Source: Anaspis maculata | Taxonomy: Eukaryota; Arthropoda; Insecta; Coleoptera; Scraptiidae | DNA length: 64,000 nucleotides | Reading direction: 5' to 3' | NCBI GenBank assembly: GCA_949128115.1 | Contig: OX421964.1 | Span: forward strand, 35,270,177-35,334,176 | Notes under the pieces: model-generated | What the model was told of the DNA's origin: nothing | Database searches by the model: none | What the model saw: only the letters and a program-made list of their open reading frames with translations | Shown here: in pieces, positions 10,131-19,561 of the stretch | Layout of the letters: each line of letters begins with the position of its first letter | How positions within the stretch are numbered: position 1 is the first letter of the stretch | Made by a program: the position numbers and the translations under genes

Positions 10131-10734
10131 GCAATAACATTGTTTCTGTCAACATATTGAAGCCACCCGCATTTGGCGGGCCGAAAATATTCCGGAGGAA
10201 AATTATTCAAAGCCGTGAAATCGAGGTATGAGAATGTGAATATTCAGAGTCAAGGCATCATTAAAAGATGTCGCTAGCTATTTAATTCATTCGTGTAAAT
10301 CCCGCAAAGCTCTATAACATAATTTACTGGCCCATCATCGACATTCAACAACCGTCCCTGCTTGACGTCCGACGAAATGGGGAATTGGTGCATATGAAGT
10401 GAAGCACCCGCATATTGACCCAGCTAGTTGCTGCCGTACTCCTGCTATGTTGACGCGCCGTGTTACCGCCCGCTCGCCGCCGCCATCATCCGATGTCCAC
10501 GTGATGTCACCCGGTGTCCCAGCGCAGTGTATTGAATTACCCATTGGAATTCCACGGCTATACGCCGTTCGCGATCGTTTTGGATGCAATAAAATATTCC
10601 GGATGGCTGGGAATGGAGGATATCGCCGGAGATTGACCGTGGTACCTGGACCAATCCTCCTGGGCTGCCGTCCGCTCCCGACTTGTCACGTCCGCTGCCG
10701 AGTGCTTCTGCGGGCCTGTTAGCGAAGAGTTTTA

Positions 10735-11285
10735 GTCCCCTTCGAGGAAGCTGAGTTAGAACCCGTTTATGTTGCGTCGCGACCCTCCTAGAGGCCGAAG
10801 CGTCGAAGCCCCAATGATGAGTCCCAGCCCACTTGGAAAATGACGAGTCGATTTCCCCCGGCTGATGTGTCTCAAAGGCCCCCTGGAGAAAGTCGAGTTG
10901 GAGCCCTTCGGAGTCGTGTTTTGGTCCCCTTGGGGGCACGCTGAGTCGAGAACCCTCCAGGTTGAGTTTTGACCCTCCGAGAGACTGATGAGTTGCTTCC
11001 CCCGTTGAGTTGCAACCCGTCTCTAGGATGTCGAGTCAGAGCCCTTGGACGTTGAGTCTTGATCCGCCTCCAGGTGTCGAGTCAGAGCCCTCCGACGACG
11101 AGTTCCAGCCCTTCTCCAGGTCGATGTGCCAAGACCCTTCCGGTGTTGAGTTTCGACCCTTCTCCAAGTCGTAGAGTTGGGACCCGTTGACGAAGTGTTT
11201 CGAACCCCCTCCAGGATGCTGAGTCGCGTTCCCTCCACGATGAGTTCTAGCCCACCTCGAGGATGTCGAGTTAAAACCCCTAAAT
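10735..11285. repeat. GC-rich degenerate minisatellite
   Basis: A run of imperfect units, each with a GAGTY...CCC core such as TGAGTTGCAACCC or CGAGTCAGAGCCC, spaced about 30-37 nt and repeated some fifteen times. It is GC-rich and lies inside the 9398-14167 element, whose ends are AT-rich. Frames stay open by chance on the minus strand (11023-11238), giving an Arg/Ser/Thr-rich peptide I do not consider a protein. Confidence 0.6.
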
Positions 11286-11786
11286 GAACCAGGCCCGATA
11301 GAAATGAGGTCTCTCGTTTCGGTATCTCGTGTGGCGGAGTGATGACCTCGACGAGCGGGAGGTTAGTCTTGGTGAGTTGGGATAGTTGCTTACGGTTAGG
11401 CTTTGTCGGGAAAATGTATGATGGGGCTCACGCGTGCGTTCTGAATCTGCCTGCACATGCTGGTGTCTGCGCTACTGTCTGCCGTCAGGTACAGCCACTT
11501 TCAAGCCTCGTCCTTTGTTGGATACCTTCATAGAAAGGTATTCGCGCTCTTGGGCCCTCTGGACTTGGCTTTGTGACTGCGGTACTCAGAGCACCGGACC
11601 TAGTGGGTTAGATCTGGAAACTCGCGGGTGAGCTTCTTCTGCGTTTCTGAAGCTCCTAGTTATTCGGAAAATGTAAATTTTGAGAACTACGTGAAAAATC
11701 AAGTAATTGAAATAAAATAGCATCGCGTTGAGATCGGGGTTCGGACCCTGCCGTAGAGTCGTAATTGTTGATCGGATTGATGGACA

Positions 11787-11802
11787 CCCCCCCCCCCCCC
11801 CC
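11787..11802. repeat. C16 homopolymer
   Basis: Sixteen consecutive C residues, likely to be length-variable and hard to sequence accurately. Confidence 0.9.
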
Positions 11803-13109
11803 TCCTTGAAACTAATGATTTTGTTTTAGCGCCACGACAGTTCCGGATATTTCCATATAGAGCTTGTTACGGGAATGAAGACGTTCTTATTCGAAACTGA
11901 TGAATTTAATCCGGTACCCAACGACGCCATCGTTCAAATAGGGACTTTGTAAAAATGAATTGTTATTAGGGCTCGATCAGGAATAGGGTAGACGGCGATT
12001 ATTTCGCGTTAGGGCAAAGATTATTTCGACGCCTCTCCGCATCGGCTTTTCGGTGAACATCCTGAATAGTCAACCCTTTGCGTTTTGTTTCTCCTGGCTG
12101 CGGCCTTCTCTCACAAACTGCTAAACAACAACGAACTAGCGCGTATACGGGGCGTGCTCAAAACGTTCTCCAAATTAAATTTGTATCTTGACTAGAGTGA
12201 TTGTTTCGCGCTCACCATCGGTTTGAAAGTTTTTGGAAGGGTGAAATTCGGTTCAACATTTCCGGTTATAGACACGCGCGACCGCGGGAATCTTTCTAAG
12301 CGTTGGGGGCGACTCACGGTGAAAAAAGGGAATAGGCCCCCACAAAGGTAGCCATATCCAATCCTTTCCAAACGGGCAAAAGAGACCATGGCCCAAAAAG
12401 AAGCAACAGCCTTTGAAAAGAATGCCACAACTAGGTGGGCTACCATACACACACCGGCCCACAAATCTTGGATAGCACTCGTGGTCGAAGTCACTCTTCT
12501 CTTTTCAGTGTCTAGAAGCCGGGCCTAACCCTAACATAACCTCTAACACTAACATAGATGTTGGATCTGATTTAATCACAAAAAGAACTTTGAACCGCGA
12601 AAACCAGTCAGAATTAAATGTCGGTCAAGGTGTAGAGCCAGGTGTTCGTCGGAGGGTTGGGGTGTTGGGACGTCTGAAATAATTAGGGGAAAGTTATCTC
12701 TTCGGGAATAGGTTAGATCATTTAGATAATTTAGCCTGCGATGTGAAGGTAGGACTAGGTATAGGAGCGAGCCATTATTTAAACATTTTGAATTGTACAT
12801 AGAAGTCAATAGATTGATGTTATGTTAAAACTTTAACTGTGTCTTATTGCGTTCAAACTCGTAGTCAGACCTGTCTCAACAATCTCGAGAACTCTATAAT
12901 CGAACAACAAGAAGAGAGGCACAACGGGAGGTCGTCCTGATACTAGATGATCATCGGCCAAGCGGTCCCAAAAGCGGGAAAAGTGATTTAATTCAAATAA
13001 GTTGAATTAAATGCCAGTATAATGGGTTGTCTACCCATTCAGGGGTACAAGACGATAGCTGGGGTCGTTTCAATATTTTGAAATCTTTTAAACCACCAAC
13101 TCTTAAAAA

Positions 13110-13565
13110 TTCTTTTATTGTTGATTGAAGGAAAGTTTTCTCCCTCTTAACTGCCGAGCCTTGAGAACTAGATTTTCCAGCTAAAACAGGTCGATTTTTA
13201 TTTCGAGGGGAACATTTTGAGACACGTATTGCCAAATTTTGATCTTCAACTCATTCGCTCCCCGATAAGAGAATTTTTAAAAGGGTTAGAGGGTGATCCA
13301 GGCAATTTAAAATTATTATTCACATAAAGGGGATTTTCATGCTTCCAATGTGATGTATCACTAGGTAGATAATTCATTGCTATTAGAAATTGCTATTGCT
13401 ATTAGAATTGAAGTAGGCTAGGATGGGGGCGAAGGGGTTCAAAATAAAACTTTGACGACATGCCCTTGTAATAGGAACCGACCTGTTTTTGCTGGAAAAT
13501 CTATTTTCCAAGAATCGGGAGTTGATGTAGGAGACAAGCTTTCCTTCGATTAAGGATGAGAGAAT
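13110..13565. repeat. Decayed foldback repeat
   Basis: Two inverted arms: the left (about 13115-13260, with CCAGCTAAAACAGGTCG and GAGGGGAACAT) is mirrored on the right (about 13425-13560, with CGACCTGTTTTTGCTGG). The AGGTCGATTTTTAT and GGGGACAT blocks are shared with the foldback at 39626-40679, so this is an old member of that family. No TSD can be seen. Confidence 0.5.
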
Positions 13566-14167
13566 TTTCGCAAGGGTTGAGAGGTGACTTGAATTTTTTT
13601 CAAATATGTTTCCAAGGAAGAGAATTTAGTTTTATGTATCACCAGTTATAGCCTAGGGTAATGGCATTTAAAAGTAGGGTGTTTTTTTACATTTGGGTGG
13701 TCTCTTTTAAAGATTTCAATAACGTTTCCATTGATATGTGATATGATTTCATCATGGCTAAAACTCTTCTATGGGAAATAGGTGAAATTGAAGCTTTCGC
13801 CCAAAGTTGCTTGATTTTTGCTGTAACTATTTCTGCAACTTCAAGAGAACTGGGCTTTTGGGTGAATATAATTTAATTTGAGATAGTGTTTTTGTGATTG
13901 AAAAAACAATAATGGAACACGGGTTTCATGTGTTTTACTGTTTGATTTCATATTTTCTAATTGTAAATATATTTTGAAACATTTTCTAGCCTAATAAAAA
14001 TATACGATATTTTTTTCAAATATAGAAATTTCAATGTCATTGCGGACCCTGAAGAAATGATTTTTTTTCAAAAACGCTGTTACAATTTCTTTTTGTAATC
14101 TGATTATGCATCTTTTCCGCACTATTAGAATAAAAAAATCGAAAATATGATTTTTCGGCCCACCCTA

Positions 14168-14211
14168 GTGATCATGTCTTTTTCGACTTTTTTGTCTTCT
14201 GGACCCCTAAG
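14168..14211 (+). pseudogene. Second-family LINE, copy 1, piece 2
   Basis: A short LINE piece between two insertions. After the TSD octamer it reads GTCTTTTTCGAC...TCTGGACCCC, matching the copy at 34278-34305 (GTCCTTTTCGAG...TCTGGACCCC). Confidence 0.65.
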
Positions 14212-15297
14212 TAGAGATGGGCGCCGCGCCGACGCCGCGCCGCCGCCGACCATATTTTGAGTGCCGCCGCCGCCGACATGAGATAAACGGCGCGCCGGCG
14301 GCGTCGCCGCCGGCAACCTCATCGGCGCCGCCGCCGGCGCGATTTTTGTTTTCATATATTTATTTTTTTATTCGTTCATTTAACGTCGGCCTATTTCTGC
14401 AACGAGACCTAACACCGACGCCGGTGAATGCTCTTCTCCACTATACCGCTGTTCGTGCCGAAAAAACAATTACCTTGCACCCTGGCCTGTAAAAACTGTA
14501 AGGGTGAATGTTCAAATAGAAGGTCAAGTTCAACAAACATCGGTAGTCTATTTTTGATACTCAAATATCTGTTTTTGAATTGCAGCAATTGAACCCATGG
14601 CATAGAAGAGAGTCACAACATCCAAGCTCAAGATGGACATGTTTAATTTTGTTTATTGGAAGATATAGTCAGAAATTACATCTTTCCTGCTTTTTTGGAG
14701 CACAATGATTTTGATAGTGGTCAATGTTGATACATTTTTCGAAGACTGAATGTTTACGTACATATCATTGCTCTTTTGCTATTCCTACCCTCAACAAGTA
14801 CCTTTATCCATGGAGTAGTTTTAGTTACTTCAACCTCGTGAACTCAAATCGTATTTTACCCATCATAAGCGTACTCAGCGACCCAGAAAACATTGGAAAA
14901 GATACCCCACACCAAATCCTCCGTTGTTTTTAAAATTTGACTTTTTTTTTCCAAAATGGCGCTTATTTTTCGACTTCCGGTGGCCGGATCGTGAGATGGG
15001 TACTTACGCGCAAGGAATTATTTTGAAGATTTTTTCCTATTTTCACCGCATGGAATTTTTTTTAGGAATACGGGCCAAATCGTTCAAATAGGTCTTGAGC
15101 AACTGTACCAAATGGCTTGCTTCAATCATCAAATGCGGTATCTTTATGCGAACCACGGGCACTTTATGAGGTCCTATGACGCTGACCACGCCGACCGCGC
15201 CGCCGCCGAATGACAGGCCGGCGTGTTCGCCGGCGGCGCTGTTGTTTTTAGTGACACACGCCGCCGCCGCCTAGAATGGGGTCGGCGCCCATCTCTA
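14212..15297. mobile_element. hAT-like non-autonomous element, GCC-rich ends
   Basis: It begins TAGAGATGGGCGCC and ends GGCGCCCATCTCTA, a perfect terminal inverted repeat. The octamer CCCCTAAG is present on both sides (14204-14211 and 15298-15305), a perfect 8-bp TSD. TAGNGATGGGC ends and an 8-bp TSD are hAT hallmarks. Subterminal blocks of about 130 bp at each end are packed with CGCCGCCGCC and GGCGGCG motifs, while the middle is AT-rich. No transposase is encoded. It inserted into the LINE remnant; removing it rejoins CTGGACCCC with TAAGCTCC. Confidence 0.85.
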
Positions 15298-15305
15298 CCC
15301 CTAAG

Positions 15306-15379
15306 CTCCTATACAAAATTGGCAATCATATTATGGCCAAACGCAGTGTCGACAAAAACCTTGGCCTGTACTTCGACCC
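15306..15379 (+). pseudogene. Second-family LINE, copy 1, piece 3
   Basis: Reads YKIGNHIMAKRSVDKNLGLY and then FDP, matching YKIGDHILARPSVIKDLGVY and FDP of the copy at 34317-34384. It is cut at 15379 by the small MITE. Confidence 0.75.
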
Positions 15380-15598
15380 CGAGGGGTAAACCACTGACGG
15401 AATTTTTGTACACCGATTTCAAATGATTTTTCATATGATTTCCATTGATTTCCGAGAATTTCCAAAGATTTTCAAAGATTTCCAAAGATCTCCAATGATT
15501 TCCAAATGATTTCCAAATGATTTTCTTATGATTTCCAAATGATTTCCAATGATTTCCATGAAAGTGTACACCAGATTTCCAAGGTGGTTTACCCCTCG
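15380..15598. mobile_element. 219-bp MITE with internal GATTTCC minisatellite
   Basis: Perfect 15-bp terminal inverted repeats (CGAGGGGTAAACCAC and GTGGTTTACCCCTCG) and a perfect 8-bp TSD TTCGACCC (15372-15379, 15599-15606). Removing it rejoins the LINE codons for YFDP and KLSFSEH. The interior (about 15418-15557) is nearly all 10-12-nt units of the form GATTTCCAAAT. The 8-bp TSD is compatible with hAT or P superfamily mobilisation; I cannot choose. Confidence 0.88.
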
Positions 15599-15606
15599 TT
15601 CGACCC

Positions 15607-15760
15607 AAAGCTGTCCTTCTCGGAACACATTGGTCACGTTCACAGAGCCGCCTACACTACATTGGATTTCATGGCACGGATGTCGAAAATCAACTCTCTA
15701 TCTAGCAAAATAAGGACGACTTCGAAGAAAGACACGGCTCCACAGCCAAACTTAAGGTGA
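15607..15760 (+). pseudogene. Second-family LINE, copy 1, piece 4
   Basis: Continues the LINE with KLSFSEHIGHVHRAAYTTL, matching KLSFSEHIGYVRRAAYTTL of the copy at 34386-34442. Similarity fades after about 15690. Confidence 0.75.
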
Positions 15761-15766
15761 CTGTAC

Positions 15767-15900
15767 TCAATTCAATTCAATTTCAATTTCAAGCCCTTTC
15801 GGGCACATTTATTCAGGACTTTTTCGAAATTAACAAAATGTGGAGAGGTACCGATGACCCTCTCAGACCACGAAAAAAAAAAAAAAAAAGACTTAAGATA
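15767..15900 (-). mobile_element. Minus-strand LINE 3' tail
   Basis: Read on the minus strand there is a T17 run, a 3' UTR-like stretch, AATAAA (TTTATT on the plus strand near 15809) and a terminal run of TTGAA/TTGAAA units. The end resembles the TTGAA tail at 8859-8883. It may be the 3' end of the R1-like LINE to the right, but a plus-strand LINE scrap lies between them, so I keep it separate. Confidence 0.45.
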
Positions 15901-15949
15901 ATATGATGTAACGTAAGATGGCTTCTTCTTGATATAGCACATATGGACG

Positions 15950-16095
15950 GCACAGGTTTGACTCTGGATTCGATTCAGCGGCGGTCGAGACTTTTCTTGC
16001 TTCTCGCCCCAGGTGTAACAACCTGAGGCCGGTGGGTTACGTCGGAGTGGCGGCGAGCATCCCCGGTTCCAGATGGTGATTTCCTCGAAGTGGGT
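15950..16095 (+). pseudogene. Short degraded LINE RT scrap
   Basis: One frame reads LTLDSIQRRSRLFLLLAPG, which resembles the LEGVQRRFLKLLAL block downstream of the RT active site in the 34224 LINE copy and in other insect LINEs. It is interrupted by a stop and has no clear ends. Confidence 0.4.
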
Positions 16096-16477
16096 TGTTG
16101 TCAGGAGTGTTGCGTGTAACAGAAATTCAGAGACGAAGGAGAATTAGTAAGTGGCAGACACAAGAGGAACTGCCACTGCAAAGAGACATGGGAGTGCAGC
16201 ACCACCACTTTCATCGTTTCTTTTTGGTGACCCAACATAACTTTTGGACATAATTGGTATTTAATGACATAATCGGGTTTGACATAACAGGTTATTTTCC
16301 AAAACCACACCAGTTCGCCTGACTGGCTCTGCTGAAACAGCAGAAGTGGAGTTGGACGTAAACTCCAAGAGTTTAAATGTCTTAGACACATTTAGAGATT
16401 TAGATGTATAGAGTGGACATTGTAGAGTTTATAAATTAGGTTTAGACATTGCAGAGATATATGTGTACGCTGAGCCG

Positions 16478-19400
16478 TCAGACACGTGCCACTGCGAAGG
16501 CCGCAAGGAGGCGCAGAGAATCAGAGTTTCGGAGGAGATTGAAGATGTCACTTAGCGGCAAGACAAGACGGCGCTGTCCAAGTTCTGCACACAGTTCGGC
16601 TCGTTCGTCCTCGTAGAGGGGACAGCTGGTTATGCGGTGTGAAGGATCGTCGGAGACCCGACAGAGGAGACACATGCCATCGTGTTGGCCGATGCGCGCC
16701 TTATGCGCGAGAAAGTCGCCATGGCCTGTAAGAATTTGGACAATCCTCCGATCCCCAGAGTAAACACCGCCGTCGCTGACGTTCGGGATGAAGTCGAAAG
16801 TTGTACGTCCCTTAGACGAAGTGGCCCATTCCGCCTGCCATGCAACCTCGGTGATTCGCCTCAGTTCCGCTACGCTCTCAGACCTGGAAAGAATAGACGT
16901 ATCGACCTCGACACCCAGGTGCAACACCGTCGGGGATCTCTTCATCTGCCTGATGCAGATTAATTCTGGTAGAAGAAGATGGAGTGGAGGAATTCCAGCG
17001 ATGACAGCCGCTGCCTCGGCGGAAGTGGACATGTAGCTACCTACTGCACATCTGCAGCACAGACCGTGAAGAGAACGAAGTTTTCTCTTAACCAACGACA
17101 TGCCCATTGCATGTTTCCAGATGTCTATGGCGTACGAGATTATTGGAATTATTGCGTGTTCGTAAATGGTTAGGATAGACTTGGCGACCTGTCCCCAGCT
17201 GGATCTTACGTATCTAATAAGCATCGAAAAAATCTGTCTTGCCTTATCAACCACTTTGGCTACGTGCTGGGAGAAACCCAGACCTTCGGAAAGGTACACC
17301 CCTAGATATTTAACTGTCGACAGTCTTCTCAACGAGACGCCATCGATCCTTATGATCGGACTTCTCTTGAGTTTACCTTTGAGAAGTATGAAATTTGTCT
17401 TAGATGTAGAGATGGAGAGTTTGGACGCACTGACCCAGTCGGTCATCACCCTGAGCGAGGTTTCGGATTTTTGTTCTAACTCATTGCGCGATGAGGCACT
17501 TATAAGAAGCGCAATGTCATCGGCATACGCCACGAATTTCCCACCCACAGGGAGCTCCCTTTCCAGTAATCCGTCCATTACAGTGTTCCAAAAGAACGGT
17601 CCTAATTTTGAGCCTTGCGGGCTGCCCTTGGTTAAGACTTTCTCAGCTTTAGAGTGGATGGTAGAAAGTTCAACAACTCGGTCATGGAGATAACTCTTTA
17701 TAATTTGGACTATGTTAGAGGGGAAGCGCTGCTGCGCCAGCCGCGCCAGCAGTACATCCCAACGCAGATTATCGAACGCACCCGCAATGTCGATCATTAT
17801 CGCCAACACATACTTTTGAGGACTCTCTCGCACGAAGGAAGTAACAGCCTGAAGGGCATCAACCGTGGATTTATTTTTGCGGAAGCCAAATTGGTTTTCG
17901 TTGTGGAGAACACTCTCATCTCGGAAAGCGTGTATCTTGGACAGAATTATACCTTCGAGTGTCTTACCCAGGACAGAGAGAAGAGTTATGGGTCTGTAGT
18001 CTTTAGGATTTGTGGGATTTGGATTGATTCCCTTTGGAATAATCACAAGACGACCTTTTTTCCAGACATTTGGGAAGTAACCTTGAGTAAGACAATCAGA
18101 GAGAAGACGTAGAAGGTAATCCGCGATTGCGGGAAAAGAAATTTGTAGAATGAGACCTGGAAGACCATCCGGTCCCGGAGCTTTTCTGCCGTTCATGCGG
18201 AAGAGAACCGCTTCAACCTCGCTCAATGTCAACGGCCCACAAGGTGGAACTCCAGCTAAATCGACATCATCAGCATGCTGATCAGGGTCGTCGGAGAGAA
18301 GAGTGTGAAGAATCGCGTCAAGAGTGGAAGATGTGTCAGAAGAGTGCTCACCGTTGCCCAGACTCACAGTGGACAACGTGAGGGGAACCTTAGACTTCTT
18401 GGCTGCCATCTTGTAGACCGCGCCCCATGGGTTAGCTTTCAGCTGCTTCTCCACGAACTTGTCCCACGACTTGGCCTTTGCCCGCTCCAGGGCTTGTTTG
18501 TAGTTTTCGAGGGAAACTCTGTATCTCTCGTGGAATATGTCTCGCTCACGACGGACTCGAGACCTTTGGAAAAGTCTTCGCAGACGACGGGACTCACGCC
18601 TTAGATCGAGAAGTTCCCGGTTCCACCAGGGGGTGCTACCACGAGCGGGCCTCACCACCTTAAGTACCCTGTCACAAAGATCGCATAGCTCCGCTGTGAA
18701 AATTTCGGCGCGACGTCCCAAGGCTTCGACCCCAGGAGTCCACAGCTCCCTTCTCTCTACTCCGATCATACATCGTATTGCCTCATCCAAAACTGCGTTC
18801 CTGTTGATGTTTTCAAGATGGAATCTCTTGTGTATTAGCGGATCACTTGTTTCTGTGGTAGAGATAGAGAAACTGATCGCATTATGGTCACTTTGGATGA
18901 GATCCGGCCTGATGCACCAGGCGTTTATCCTGTCGAGAATATCGTCGGAGACGGCGGTGACGTCTATGTATGACTCTCCCATAATGGAGGAAAAAGAAGG
19001 TGGATTGCCGGGTTCATTAACGCAGTTGAGATTGCAATCAATGAGAAATTCCTCCACAGACTCTCCTCTATCATTTGTAAAGGCCGAATGCCATAGGAGT
19101 GAACGCGCATTCATGTCTGCACCCAAGACGACTTTTTGACCTCGCAGACAGAAGGCAATCTCTCTTAGATGGTCAAGATACAGATTTATGTCCTGTGAAG
19201 GAGGAGCGTAGAGACTAATGAAGTAGACTCTGTCGCCACCCTGGTTGACCTCTGCCACAGAAACATGAGGAGTGCACAGATGACTGAGAACGAGAAAGTC
19301 TAAGTTCGGGTTGAAGGCAATAACTGCCGAGTAAAACCTGTCTTCGGAAGAATGAGATGCAACCCTGGCGACCGCGGACATGCCGGGAATTTTACGTCTG

Positions 19401-19561
19401 TTCTGGCCAACTTGAAGGAAAGTGTAAGGGTCTTGGACAAGTGCGATGTCGAAGCTATTAGAGAGACAGAGTTCGCGAAGCTCGCTGGTAGCTAGTTTAG
19501 ATGTTTGGAGATTTATTTGTATGATGCTGAGTTTAGAAGAAGAGGGGGACCTATTCTCCAT
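16478..19561 (-). CDS. R1-like LINE ORF2: endonuclease + reverse transcriptase
   Basis: Encodes 1027 residues counted from the ATG at 19561, which I prefer to a TTG two codons upstream. The endonuclease, about residues 10-240, shows IIQINLQ, QDPY, GADMNARS, SYIDVT and SDHN, the R1-clade set. The reverse transcriptase, about 440-740, shows RKAPGPDG, KDYRPITLL, QFGFRKNKST, IDIAGAFDN, GSPQGSKLGP and YADD (679-682). A Cys-His motif (CLLC...H...C) lies near the end. All catalytic residues are present and the frame is open throughout. The start overlaps the ORF1 stop as ATGGAGAATAG, so ORF2 is probably made by termination-reinitiation or frameshift after ORF1. Confidence 0.9.
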   Translation of the reverse strand: MENRSPSSSKLSIIQINLQTSKLATSELRELCLSNSFDIALVQDPYTFLQVGQNRRKIPGMSAVARVASHSSEDRFYSAVIAFNPNLDFLVLSHLCTPHVSVAEVNQGGDRVYFISLYAPPSQDINLYLDHLREIAFCLRGQKVVLGADMNARSLLWHSAFTNDRGESVEEFLIDCNLNCVNEPGNPPSFSSIMGESYIDVTAVSDDILDRINAWCIRPDLIQSDHNAISFSISTTETSDPLIHKRFHLENINRNAVLDEAIRCMIGVERRELWTPGVEALGRRAEIFTAELCDLCDRVLKVVRPARGSTPWWNRELLDLRRESRRLRRLFQRSRVRRERDIFHERYRVSLENYKQALERAKAKSWDKFVEKQLKANPWGAVYKMAAKKSKVPLTLSTVSLGNGEHSSDTSSTLDAILHTLLSDDPDQHADDVDLAGVPPCGPLTLSEVEAVLFRMNGRKAPGPDGLPGLILQISFPAIADYLLRLLSDCLTQGYFPNVWKKGRLVIIPKGINPNPTNPKDYRPITLLSVLGKTLEGIILSKIHAFRDESVLHNENQFGFRKNKSTVDALQAVTSFVRESPQKYVLAIMIDIAGAFDNLRWDVLLARLAQQRFPSNIVQIIKSYLHDRVVELSTIHSKAEKVLTKGSPQGSKLGPFFWNTVMDGLLERELPVGGKFVAYADDIALLISASSRNELEQKSETSLRVMTDWVSASKLSISTSKTNFILLKGKLKRSPIIRIDGVSLRRLSTVKYLGVYLSEGLGFSQHVAKVVDKARQIFSMLIRYVRSSWGQVAKSILTIYEHAIIPIISYAIDIWKHAMGMSLVKRKLRSLHGLCCRCAVGSYMSTSAEAAAVIAGIPPLHLLLPELICIRQMKRSPTVLHLGVEVDTSILSRSESVAELRRITEVAWQAEWATSSKGRTTFDFIPNVSDGGVYSGDRRIVQILTGHGDFLAHKARIGQHDGMCLLCRVSDDPSHRITSCPLYEDERAELCAELGQRRLVLPLSDIFNLLRNSDSLRLLAAFAVARV

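Larger units (their letters stand above)
9398..14167. mobile_element. hAT-like 4.77-kb element, no recognisable transposase
   Basis: The ends are TAGGGTGGGCCG and its inverse CGGCCCACCCTA. Flanking octamers GTGATGAT (9390-9397) and GTGATCAT (14168-14175) differ at one base and look like an 8-bp TSD. Joining the flanks restores the LINE sequence found at 34254-34290, so the boundaries are well supported. Past the first 12 bp the ends stay similar only loosely (a TGCGGAAAAG-type block about 60-80 bp in). An 8-bp TSD with a TAGGG-type end fits the hAT superfamily. The interior holds older repeats, a GC-rich minisatellite and no recognisable transposase, so it is non-autonomous or decayed. Confidence 0.7.

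Noticed and set aside
12192..12494. 100-codon minus-strand frame as a transposase remnant of the 9398-14167 element
   Set aside because: No transposase motif; it overlaps another frame of similar quality.
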